From Serilophus lunatus (taxonomy: Eukaryota; Chordata; Aves; Passeriformes; Eurylaimidae): a stretch of DNA of 64,000 nt. The stretch is from the NCBI GenBank assembly GCA_013399895.1, contig VXBA01005873.1:79161-143160 (forward strand), read 5' to 3'. Positions 20,642 to 33,200 of the stretch are shown here, in pieces; within the stretch, counting starts at the first letter, position 1; each line of letters opens with the position of its first letter. Both the position numbers and the translations under genes were made by a program. Under the pieces are notes generated by a model that was not told the origin of the DNA, did no database searches, and saw only the letters and a list, made by a program, of their open reading frames with translations.

Positions 20642-22615
20642 ATTGGCTAAGCGAATTCATTTGAATGCTCTGTTTTGAGGCAGCAAGCTGTCACTGTTAC
20701 ACAATCAGGGAGGGTGGATGGGCAAGCACAGGAGGAAAGGAAGAGAATAAAAAGGGAGAGAAGGCTCAGAAGAAACAAGACAGAGAAGAACTTGAGAATA
20801 GAGGGTAACTGTGCTGCAAGCTTGAAAAGAGCTCTGATCTACAGAAAACAAGTCCTACTCTGAAATGGGACAGCATGCAAGAGAGGCAGAAGAAACAGAT
20901 TAAATTTCTATTAAGAAATCAGAACTAGGTCACAAGAAAGGAGTAAGAGATGTTGACAAAAGGAGGAAAACAACATTACAGAATAAAGAGGCATTTCTAC
21001 ACCGACTGAATCACTGCCACACTGAAGCTCAACCTTCCACTTGAAGCTTTCTAATCTGCGAGCTTTTGTCCATGCTCGGGCTGAAACCCAGTATCAATGA
21101 GGGTTCAGAGCAGCCTGGTGCAGTAGAAAACTTAACCTACCTACCAAAGGATGCAGCAGTGCCCTGATACCATGGTAATACCGGCTGTTCTTGCCAAAGT
21201 AGGAGGAACTACATCAATTTGTAGCAGAGACCAGTTTCATGGAGGTGGGCAGCACTCCTGTACAACCAGGACAAGGAATTGTACTACAGTACAAGTACTA
21301 CAGGAACGAGTGAACCAGGACAGAGTCACTCCAGAATATTCATTCCCTCCGTATTTGCTGTAACCACTGCTGCCACTACATGTTGAGCTCTCTGTCTTCT
21401 GAGTTTTCCCAGTTTTTCCACAAAAGGGGAACATTTTAGGTGCAGTTTCCAGAGAAGATTCCAGAGAAGATTTAAAAGCATGCACTGTATTTTGCTGTTC
21501 GACTTGCTTAACCAACTAAACTTCTGCAGAAAAAAAAATGAGGCAGAGAAAGGATAAGAGGAGGAGGGGAAGAAACTAAGCTAAAAATCAATACTGTTAG
21601 TAGATATTAAACAAAATATTTAACAAGCCAAACTATAACTCTGGGCAAACAGGGCATTCACCTGGACACACTGATCACAACAAGGACACTATGCACAAAG
21701 AACTGCACAGAGAGCTGGATGAAAGAAAAAAACAACAGTAAGGTCTCCTTTCTAATGCACAGGTTTTAGAAGCATTCACCACATGTAGGCCAGCAATCTG
21801 AATAGCTCTTATTGCAGAATTCCTCCTGGGAGAAAACGTGGAGAAAAGAATAATCTCTAACCTGGCAAGGGAACTAGTTAATTAAAAAGTAAAAAAAAAG
21901 GTTTTTGCCCCTCCAGATTTTCTTCCTATTGTCACAAATGAATCTGTACAGTCAAACTTATCATAACCGTCTTTGAAAATTAATTTTACATCCACAATTA
22001 CTGCAGTCAAAAAAAAGGAACATTCTGGGCTTGTCCTCCTAGATTCGAATATTGCACTAATTATCTCGACTAAGGTGAGCTCCGTGTGTTAATGAAGACA
22101 CAGCTGGAAGGAGTAAACTAATTAAAACCAAGGGGAAGGCTGACCTGAGGGTGGTGCTCTGCACTAAAGGATGGGAAGGAAGGGCACAGTGCCTGTGTCA
22201 GGTTACCCAGGAAACACCTCCATCATCCTCCTGTCCAAAGCAGAGAAGGGAGGAACTGACTCACAACTGCATCACCCCAGTTCTGCTCAGCTCCAGGTGA
22301 GTGGCTGGAATGCTCGGCCTCAAGGAGCAGGTAAGGATGGATAGGGGGAAGGTGGAGATGAAGCTATTCTAGTGCCAAGATGATTCTTTGCCAAAACTTA
22401 GGAGGGGCTAGGAAAAAAAAAAAAGCAAGCTTCAAACTACCCCTGGCAATTAAGAGGCCAAAGTTCAACTAAGAGCAAAATAAACCCATGAGAAGACATA
22501 TGGAGAATGTGGGGGTGTGTGCTAAAAAATGCCTTTATTTTCATTCAGTGCTTCTACCTCCCAGACATTTGATCACAACAGCTGCGCTCATGCGAAAAAA
22601 TTCTTAAAACATACC

Positions 22616-22690
22616 CAATATATATACAGATATAACTATGTATATATGTATATATATATTTATATATAAATTTTTATTTAAATAAAAAAG
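22616..22690. repeat. AT-rich simple repeat (TATATA)
   Basis: A degenerate TA/TATG dinucleotide tract within the putative RC3H1 3' UTR. Confidence 0.85.
22621..22628 (-). promoter_or_regulatory. RC3H1: Pumilio-type site (TGTATATA) in the RC3H1 3' UTR
   Basis: The minus strand matches UGUANAUA. It sits at the edge of an AT-repeat tract, so a chance match is quite possible. Confidence 0.25.
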
Positions 22691-23867
22691 AAAGCTCGAA
22701 TCCCAAGCCAATATGTGTATCAAATCCTTGACCAGCCAGGTCTGTAGGGCATAATCAAATTCAATGTGAAATAGTATATAAACGCGGTGCCTTGACTGGG
22801 CAAATTAAATAATTGCTACTCAAAAGAGTCTTCTGTTTGGACTCTCCTACTGGTAGGCAATAGTGGGACTGTATCCCCTCCCACCCCCCCCTTTGTTTTA
22901 TTTAACAGTATGATGAATGCAAAGCTTAGCCCAAGGTTGCTATGACCTCAGCAGGAGTTAAGGTTAAGGAAAAAAACTAAAACCCAAGAAAATTTATTAA
23001 CTCTTGCTTTACCCAACCAAAGCAATGCAGTAATTTATTACATAACCAGTGCTTTCCTATTTAGTAGTCTAACCCAGAAAAGAAAAACGAGAGCAGGCCA
23101 AGAAGGTGCAAAGGGAGCAGCACTTCAAAATCATTCTGAAGAGTTCCTTGTATCCAGGGTCTCACCCCAGCGTACGTCACGGGAGTCAAAAAAGTGCAGC
23201 AAGAACAAAATCTTTCATTTCTTTAATTTTTAAGGAAAACACCAAAAAAGGCTCATGGCTTCTCCAACTTATGCTTACAAAGCATCTACTTGGAGAAGCA
23301 TTACATTTACCGAGCAAATTTGCTTCTTGGTACTTTTTTTTGGCAGGATCTGTGCTGCATCTTCAGAGGTCATTTTGATGCAAGTTTTTCCCTATGAAAG
23401 GAGAATCCAGGAAGGATTCACTGCAGCACTGACAGACAAGCTGCAGGATGGGTCTCAATTTGTAACATATGCAGATCTTAAACAATACCTGTTGAATTAC
23501 AAGGATTCTGTCACCTGTAGTTTAAATTCGGTTAACTTAAGCCAGAAGCTGTGGTTCAGCTCCTGAATTTGGAAGGAATTGTGTTAAGAATGAAGTTTGC
23601 TGCACATCTTTTGACACTGCAATTCATAGCTACTCTCCAAACCTCATTCCTTGTTTACCCTTAAACAATACAAGGAAGTGGCCAGGTTGTTTTTAGTCAT
23701 TGAGAAACTAAGGTGATGAGGAATTATGCACTGGGTATGTAATAATACCAAAATAAAAGAAAAAACCTACTTCATTAAGATCATACAATTAATCAAACAG
23801 AGTATATATATAATATCTTTTTTTTTAAGCCCTGGGATTCAAGGCGTCCAAAGTTATTAAAATAAAG

Positions 23868-23884
23868 TTCATTCACAGAACAAA
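23868..23884 (-). promoter_or_regulatory. RC3H1: Second constitutive-decay-element-like hairpin
   Basis: The transcript strand reads TTTGTTC-TGT-GAATGAA, a 7-bp stem with two G-U pairs and the same UGU triloop, again with the UUCYRYGAA core. It lies about 250 bases after the stop codon, so it is in the 3' UTR of essentially any RC3H1 isoform using this last exon. Confidence 0.45.
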
Positions 23885-24128
23885 AACAAATTTAATTTGA
23901 ATTGCTTGCAGATACTGCTAATTTTCATTTTTTTTTTAATTAAAAAATGCGTTAACGTGAACTATGTGCAGGATTTGTTTCTAGTAGTTGAGTTTGTGCA
24001 CATTGCCTCTGGACCTGCTGCTCTGCTACTGCTGCTGCTCCTGCCTTTCTCCAATCACCCCTGGGAACAAACACGCTGGAAGCTGCGGTCGCCCTGGCAG
24101 GAGCAGCCCGGGGTGTGCTGGCCTGGCT

Positions 24129-24279
24129 TCAAGGAGCAGATGTGGGTGTCACTCCCCCTCGCTGGGAGTCGTGGCCATCTCCTCCTCCCTCGGGCTCCTC
24201 CGACAGGCTCAGCGACGCCGTCTTGTTTGACAGGAGGCCAATGTTCTCTTGTGTCAAAGCCGATCCGTTCGGAACATCA
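24129..24279 (-). CDS. RC3H1: RC3H1 last coding exon (C-terminus)
   Basis: It encodes [20 protein letters not shown] to GGVTPTSAP, then TGA. The acceptor is ccttcagcag. It is close to the human C-terminus (VTPSSAP) and much more GC-rich than the UTR that follows. Confidence 0.97.
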
Positions 24280-27200
24280 CTGCTGAAGGAGAGTCCAGCA
24301 GAAAGGGGAAGTAATTACTCAGATTTTTCATTTATTTCAAGTAAAATGGCTTTAATGTGCACGCATTCCTGAATATTCAACTTACCCGGATCACTTATTT
24401 TTTTTTATGTAAAAATTAAAAAAAATAAATAGCTGTTTTGATTTCATTACTTTCAGAGGTCCATATGGAAAAACTAGGTCCTACTCTGGAGGCTTCAATC
24501 TAATGGTGCAGCACACAACTCAAGAACTGGTTATAAGGAGGAACTGCAAACTTCATCAGCAGCTGACAGACACATTTTCTGAGTAAATATCCCGATTCCA
24601 AACTGCTCACATGGAGTTATGTAAACATAATGACATCTCAGCTTCTCTGTTCAGTGATAGTTTGAATGCATGCAGATGGCTTGTGGCCAAAACACTTGCT
24701 GTGGAGATTTCCAGCATTCCCTGGCAGTATCATATACTAACTACCTATGAAATGTAAATTGAAATCAATTCAAGCCATCTTCACAGATAAAGGTAACTGC
24801 CTACAAATTAAACTGAATTTAGTTTCAAACTTACATACCTCCCTAGACAAACCCACATGACAAACCTCAGCAGGATGGAACAACTTTCCACTCACATTTG
24901 GGATATTTATTTTTTTGAAACAAAAACAGCAGATAAAGATTTCTTTTGTGGTTGTCGTTTATCTCCTGCTCCTCCCTTCTAATCATCCAATACTGACAGG
25001 ATGGACTTGTGGTCTGACAGATACTGCAAGTTTTCTGTGGCATTTGTTTATCTTAGTCTCATTCCACTCACCTACTTGTCAGCTTAAAATGTCCTTAATT
25101 CATGCTTGCACTACTCTTTTCCTAGCAGATGCTTCCCCATCAGAGCTGATATGAGGCAAAGGGAATTACTCACATTGGAGAGTGACTCTGATCAAGTCAT
25201 TCTCCTGTCATCACAAAGACAGGTTGAAGGCCCATGTTACCTGAATGTCAGTGCGAGGTCCTCAGCTGGAACCTTGCTTTGTGGCTCTAATTGTCCATTT
25301 TCTGTCTGTTTAGTGGTGCCCAGTTTGTTTTTCATATCCAGTGAAGATTGACTCTCCTTTAAAAAAAGAGACAGACAAAAAATTCTTTAACGGTGTGTTA
25401 GAACACTTGGAGACTTCATCCCTTAGGGCCAATGATGAAGGCCTGTCAGCTGGAGTCACACAGTGTAACCCACAAAAGCCATGAGACAAAAACAGACTCT
25501 AAGGTTTGCTCATCCTCTCGGGACACAGTACTTCCCGAAAGGAAGGGATGATCCTTGCAACAACAAGCAAAGGCCACAGACTGTAACAGCACACAGACTT
25601 CTGAACACCAGCCTGTACCTGCAGGTGATGCTTCCTATGTTAAAGCAGTTTATACAACTCATGGCACAGTGACCTTGGAGACCATTTAGTTTCCAACAAA
25701 TTTCAGCGCCACACTTATTTCAAATGGCGACAGAATAACAGCATTTTCAAGTGGCTAGAATTGAAATTCCTCATGAAGAAGAATCAAGAAACTTCTCAGG
25801 AGGGTTTGAAGAATAGAGGTGAAGAGGGAGGCGGATTTCTCCAGCTGTGGGCATCCAGCCTTTCTGCCAGGATTACATGGCTCTTCACCTCTCTGCCTCC
25901 CCCCACCCCCAGCACTCACCATGCTCAGCTCACGGGTTCTCTTCCCAATTTCCCTTTCCACCTGGTGTAGCTCCAAGCTCAGCTGTTCACTTGAGATCAT
26001 CCCAGGCCACTTGGGAGGTGGGGGTGGGGGCTGTGGTTGGCCTGCCAGGGTAGTCGCCTCCCTCTGCAACAGCAGCCTGTTACTAACAGCCTAAATGCAT
26101 AAAGCCAAGCACATACACAACTGAGCACAGACACCAAGCATGGGCAGAGCCCCAAGGCTGTAACACAACCAGTATTGCTCACTTGCAAAACCATGGCCTT
26201 CTCTTTCCACACTTCACAAGGTCCCAATTGGAATCACTTCCACTGCAAGTTTCAACATCACTTTTAAACAAGCAGTGTTAAATATCTTTTACTGTCATAA
26301 ATTCTAAGGTTAAGCCCCTGAAGAAAAACACTACTCTTCAGTGAGCTCATTGTTGAACAAAATATAACAGCAAATAAGCCAATCTGCTGCTTTATTTTAC
26401 AGCAATAGAATTTATCCAATTCTACAGCAGAGCCAGAATTATTACCATATAAAAAACATCTTGAGAGATGCAGTTGTCTATATGCAGCTCTCTACTGACC
26501 CACATTAGGAAACAGAGGAACAGAATGAGGGAAGGGAAGTGACTGCAGTCATTCACAGGTTTCAAGTTACTCAAAGCAGTAGCCATGTCAGCCACTCCAA
26601 AAACCTGCTAACTTGGGAATCAGTACTGCAGTTGTGTGCTCTGCATTTAAACACCACACCTAGTAGTGCACACAACCCAACATCTCGCTAGTCTTCAAGT
26701 AGAAATGCCCTTTCATTTGTGAAGAAAGCAAAATAATCTAGTTGCTCGTGCTCCAATTGAATTAAGTGATTACTGCAGCCTTGTATCAGGTAAATCAATG
26801 AAGCCTCCTGGATTTCTAATGCCTACTTCCAGAGACAAACTGAAAGCTGTTGTTACTCAAAATAACTGACAAGTTCTGCCAACTTCAAATTACAGTAAAA
26901 TCAAGGCTCAACACAACTCTGTAGGATTTAACACTGACACAATCACAACAATGATGAGCAGAAGAGGAAGGCCATTTAGGGGTTTTGCAACTTTCCAATA
27001 CTCATCTATTATGGCAAAGGCAGACATGCAAGATTTAAAACATTTTTTCCTCTCATTCCCAAACAAGAGCACAAGAACACAAGCTGTGTTTCAAGTAACT
27101 AAGATATGCCTATTACTGCAGCTGCTGTGACTTAATTGTGAACTCTTACACGTAAGCTGCAATAACTCCCCTCTAATATGTGTTTGTAGGTAACCAGAGC

Positions 27201-30200
27201 TTCAGCAGAAGCTGCTATCCACTACTTACAGCAATTCCTTCTTCTAAACATTACCATGAATAGCTGCTGAGGTATCTAGAACAGTTTTCTGGTAAAAATG
27301 TATTGATTTTTCCTAGAAGGAAATAAGTAACTAATGCTTTACTAAAGCAGTTGTTTCATTATGCCCTGACACTTCTTCTGTGTCTCAGCAGATACAAAGT
27401 TTTCAGCTCATCAATTCTTTTACAAACTCAAGTGAGGAGACCGACTATATTAAGCTTTAATTTTTCAAGCTAAACATTTTCATATTTACTTTTTTGACTC
27501 TTGTGGCTTGTGCTATTTAGGAAGAAACAGGTACAAACACAAAGCCAAACACAAAACAGATGAAGGTCATGGCTTTCTGTACATAAAATCAGACATTTCC
27601 AACGGCAGTAAAGCCAAGAGGAACACGTACACCATGGGTTTGCTTCTGTATAGAAAGATGAACAAAGGGAGTGAGAGAATGACAGCAAACATGACTGAGC
27701 AAAGTGTAGATTCAAAGCAGGGTGTTCATTTGTACGTGAAGTTGCTGCTGCTAAGCAGAGGCTGACACTTGCACCATAGTCCTGATGCCTGACATCACAG
27801 AATTTAAGTGTTTTTACTGAATATCATGACAGTCGGAGAAAGATCAGCCCATGACAAGCAGCTTTACCAGCTTCACCTCTGTCCACAGCACCCCTCACTG
27901 CTGTTCCAAATGCTGGTACCAACCTCCAGTCCCCGCAGTTGTGTCTGCTGGCTGATCTGATGGTCCACTTGCTGCAGCTCCATGCGCAGCTGCTGCTCTC
28001 GTTCAGCCAAGGGCAACTGCTTCCCATGATCAGCCACATCTGACATGGACAGTCTCTCCCTTTGGGATCAGAAAAGCAAAATAAAATTAAGAAAAAAAAA
28101 AGCTTTACTGATCTAGTACAGAAAAAACCTCAGAAAATTCAGAAAAAAAGCAAAGAAAAAACAGAGCAATCCTACCTGTCATTAAAACGTCCCTGAGAAG
28201 GTATATTTTGATGAGGAGAATATGGAGAGCCTCCCCAGCCACCATGAGTTCCATAAGGACTGTAGTCTGCCAGTGAAAAGGAAAAAAAAAAAAAAAAAAG
28301 CCAAAAAACCAGGCTGCATTACTCCAAAAATAGCCTTTCAATAGTCCAGCCAACACAGCACTGGACAGACAGAACAACAACACAGACTTCTCACTCTTAA
28401 AGAACTGGCCTAACACTTCATCTGATTAAACGAACACAGAAATACTCTGTGTGACAGGTCTCATGTGCCCAATACGTGACTCTTCCTACTCATCCAGTAA
28501 GATCAGATCTGTGCCAGCCTTGCAGAATCTGAGACTGTGAAGGACTTCAGACACTCAGGGAGATGAGGACACAAAACCAAAACTTACAGTCACTATGAGA
28601 GCAATTATTTTTACTATTTAAGTTCCTAGGAGACTCGAGAACTGAATGATAATACTGACACACCTACTTAAGTACAGTCTGAAGATTAAGATGTTAGGGA
28701 AGTCAGAGGTCTACCTGTAATAAAGTCTAGAAAGATACTGTCTGAAAAACCCAGCAGAAAGTTTGGGGGAGTGTAATTAATTCTTAAGGTTATTCAGTGC
28801 ACCTCAAAAAGAAAACATCTTTTGCACTGCGACAGACAGCCACACTAAACATACTACTAAAAAATATATGTGTTAAAAATGAATGACTTACTTTTTTGCT
28901 TTGCCTAACAGTACACAATGCAATGGCTGCATTAAGCTTGCAGGAGCTGCTACTCACAAAGCAGGAAAGCAGCAGTACAGGACTTCATCATCATGGGTTT
29001 GCATCATGTATTTGGGAAAGCCCTAAGCTTCTGGATTCTACTGCAACAGATTTAAACCTCACCTCAGAGGTCAGAGAACCATTAAATATCCCAAATTGGA
29101 AGGGACCCACAGGGATCCAACTCCTGACCCTGCACAAGGCATGCCAAGGATCCCATGCTGTACCTGAGAGCATTTTCCAAACACTCCCTGAGCTCTGGCA
29201 GCCTTGGGGCTGTGACCAAACCCTGGGGAGCCTGTTCAGTGCCCAAACACCCCCTAGGGGAAGAAGATTTTCTTTAAATCCAACGTGAACCTTCCCTGAT
29301 ACAGGTCAGTGCCATTCCCTTGGGTCCTGTCACTGGTCACCACAGAGGAGCTCAGTGTCTGCACTTCGACTCATGATTAAGCTGCAAACTGCAATGAGGT
29401 CTCCCCTGAAGTCTCCCCTTCTCCAGGCTGAACAGACCAAGTGACTTCAGCAAACAGCGGCAGCCTTTTCCTTCAGGCTTCTCAGTGCAACCCTACCTAC
29501 CTGGCGTTATTTTTCATGCCAAAACACACACCTCAGCTGTTATTTCTAAGACAAGTTTACAGTGCTTATCTTCAAGTGACACTACACAGAAAACAGCAAC
29601 GGGCAGTAAAATCCGAGAGCACAGGCCGTACCTGAAATGATGGGTTTGGTGGCAGCTCCCTGAACCGCCATGGCCTGCATGGGCCCGGAGCTCTGGTACA
29701 TGGCTTTGGAAGTGCGAGAGATGGCCCCAAACCGGGACACAGTCGGTCGGTCTCCAAAGGGGATGAGATCATCATCTCCAGCCTCGGCCGCGCGGCGCTG
29801 CAGGTCCAGCCGCTGCTCGCGCAGGGCTTTGCTATCCACGTTCTGGGCAGGACAGGAAGAGGCACTCAGACTCATTCAGCAATTAACAGCTTCCTTTCAC
29901 AATGAGCTGGCAGTGGTATGGTAACTCTGTGGTACTCTCTAGTCACTTCATCAGTCAGCTAGCCTTTCTCACCCCGCTGTTAGACGGACGTCTCTAGCAG
30001 TCTAACTTAGGATGGCCATTGCTACACCACTGTGAAATGGCTGCATCATGAATTGTGAACAAGTCCAGGAGAACAGAGCAGCAGCAAATGGAAATTGAGA
30101 CAGAGAAAGTCTAATGGAACAGATGGAGGGAAAAACCTGCTCCTTAAATAACAGCATCAGCAGACATCTCTGAGGAATACTTGTTCCTTTTAAAGTCCAA

Positions 30201-33200
30201 AAGAAGTTTCTCTGAAGCCCAGTGTTAAGAACCATATCCCCTAACTGCCTACAAATGACTCAAAATGCGAATTTTTCAGTACAGCACTTCCTTGAACATG
30301 CCCAGTGCATCTTTTCAGGCACATTTCTCATTAACCAGCAGTACTGCTTGGAATATTACGGTTTCTAACTGAGCTTCAGTCTCAAACACCAGAAGGGGTC
30401 AGTCAGCACATGAAAAAAATAGAGTCCTCTTTCTCTCTTAGAGATTTCTCTCTTAGATGTTAGTTAAATGGGAAAGTTAACTGCTGGCTACCAGAAAATG
30501 TAACTTGGTAAGAACTGCCAAAATCTACTTAAGATTGCTAAAGAAGTAAAACTGTAGCACAAAGTGCTGCATTACAATGAGAACAAGGTAAGTGGGGCTA
30601 CTAAATGAAGAGAACTAGTTAAAGGCTAAAATCTCTGGTATGGTCCAAAAGTAAAATAAAACTCAGCTAGCTTTCAGTGGGGATAAGGATTGCTAGGAAC
30701 AGACAAGATAGCAGGCAGGAATAAAGGGCTGAAAACAGCAGTAACAACTGAAGTTAAAGTCAAGGAATGTAACACTTAGAAACGGGGTGTGACATGAAGC
30801 AACATCCAAGTGGAATTCTGGAAAAAATACATTTAAATATTGCTGCTGTAGGATACTAGCACCAATTTTAATTTATTTCTATTAACTGAGTAAAGCTGCA
30901 ATGCCATCCACATAACATTCAGCCTTATGCATCTTAGATGATATTACTCCTACCCTTGAAAAAAAAGAGTCTCTTGTGAACAATAAAAAGGAGGAATTAA
31001 TTCACTGAAGAACTAATTCAGGAGAATTTTTTTCCTATGAGGAGACAAAAACTGAAGAGCAGTGGAGATCCTATTTACTTATCTGAAAACTAGCTCTGGG
31101 GCCACAGGCAGCTTTGTTTAGCCATGAAAAAGGAGGCTGCTTCTTCAGAACCTTATTACTTCTCTTAATTGAGCTGCCGTTTGCTTGCAGTTTTCTAGCA
31201 GCAGGGATGAAAGCCAAGAGCTGTTTGTTGATTCCTGAACGCTGCCACTTGGACAGCAATAAGCTGATTCCAAGTAATCTCAGTACTTCCCCAGGTCACA
31301 CAGTTCCCTCTCGAAGACTTGAATGCCTTCCTATGTGCATGGGCTGCCAGGCTACTTCTTCTGCTGAGTGATGCTCAAATGTTAGAAAGAAGCCAAACAG
31401 TGGTGGTATTTCAGGCTCCTATTTCATTTCTTCTCCTTTCACGACTCCCAATAATGACACCCTAGCAGCCTCTTCCTAGAGCAGCTCAAAACAAGATCCC
31501 AGCCCGACACCCACAGTTCAGTGAAGGGCTGAGTAAGCACAACACAGAGCTACCTCAAGAAAGAGCAGCCTAGTACTATGCAATGACTGTGCTTCTCTTC
31601 ACAGCTTCATGCAAGTTCTGGGTCCTCTCATGCCCTAAATCCCAGAGCCCTTCAAGCAAAGACTAATAATATTAATAGCAGTAACCCCCTTAAAAGTAAC
31701 TTGTAGCACAAAGTTAAGTTAGAGCATCTCCCTCTGACAGAAAGGACAGGAAGCGACAGACAGATTAATAACCTGCTAGGACAGAGAAATTTTTGGACTT
31801 CAATTAAGTGTAAAGAATGATGGCAAAATATCATTGCTATCCAGGATTTCAGAGCAGAGTGATTATCCTGTATATGTATCCAGAACTTTGTAACAGCCAC
31901 AGCAGGGTAGCACTGATCACAACTTTGAAAACAAAGCACACTGCTCATCTGCAAATGCTTTCTGTGACTGCAAAGCACTTTGGAGCCTAAATACAAGCTG
32001 AGCCATCATCCTGGCAAGCAAATGGAAGTGCTTCCCCACACACAGAAGTACCCTCTTTTCTTCTGTTTGCCTCTAACCCCTACGTACCGCCATCTCCACA
32101 CTCCTCGCTGCCACAACATCTTTGGGTTTTGCATCTTTGGTTCCAATGTAGGAGCCGATGGTGTCACAGGACCAGGGAGAGTATTGGCTGTAGTCATTTC
32201 CTTTGTATTTCCCAGCTACCTTCAGGTCTTCATCCAAGTACTGTACAAAAACAAAAATCTGGTTCTGTAAGTGAAGGGAAGAAGCAGTTCCACAGCCACC
32301 CCTACTTATTCCAACAGCAGTGAACTTCAGAAACACCACCAAGATTATTTTTTTATTAGATACATCATCATTTAGAACTAGGCCTTGGCAGGCTGGAAGT
32401 ACATGAAATTCTGATCACCTGGCTACACTCCCAGTGCTGACTGTTCACTTGGCCAGTATGAAAGTGGTATTTTGACCTTGGTCAAAAAAATATGTTGCTA
32501 TTAAGCTGTTACTTAATTCTAAATATGTCAGGATCAAATGAGCTCCACTAACTGTGAAGACTGACCACCACAATTAGTAATAGCTCAAAATTTATTTTCT
32601 GGGTTGCACCAAAAGCAGGTATCTTAGGATCAGTGGTAGATCAGGGAATCAACAGCCAGTTGATACTGGAGACTGCACTCCAAGGGCCTCCCACCTGGGG
32701 GACAAAACCTACAATCCTCCAACACTTGCGAGTGCTGTACTTTTCTAATTTTCTCGTTGTCTTCACCTGTCAGCGTGCAAAAACTTCAAAGTATTTTCTG
32801 AACATGCCAGTATGATGTGTTTTTGTCAAAATGTGCTTACCTCCGAGTGAAAAGGATGAGACAAGGTTGGCGACGGTGCAAAAGGAGGTGGAGAAATCAC
32901 CTTCCTCTCCTCTAGCTGGGCCATGATCTCTTTTCGCCGTCGGTGAAGCTCATCCAGGCTGGGATGAGGCTGAAATGAACACAAATCTGTAAACAGCTCC
33001 TGAAGCACTAGTGCACAAAACTAGTAATTAACTAAACACTGTTTATCTGAACAAAGTATGGCAGCCGTATCTTACGGAAACGGAAATACAGAGGATAGAC
33101 AGAATCATTAAAATAACAAACAATGGTCATGTTGTTGAGGTCTACATGTTAACTTTCATATTTGACATAGGACATGCATGTCCTTCCACTGGTCAGTGTT

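Larger units (their letters stand above)
17550..24128 (-). other. RC3H1: Probable RC3H1 3' UTR (about 6.6 kb)
   Basis: This follows the RC3H1 stop codon on the minus strand, is AT-rich and lacks any recognisable coding exon or CR1 copy. Human RC3H1 has a 3' UTR of several kilobases, so a long one is expected. The far end is placed at a pair of AATAAA hexamers with GT-rich sequence downstream, but nearer signals exist (AATAAA on the minus strand at 23034-23039, 22993-22998, 22673-22678, 22534-22539 and 19410-19415), so shorter isoforms are likely. It contains two Roquin-type hairpins and one Pumilio-type site. Confidence 0.5.
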
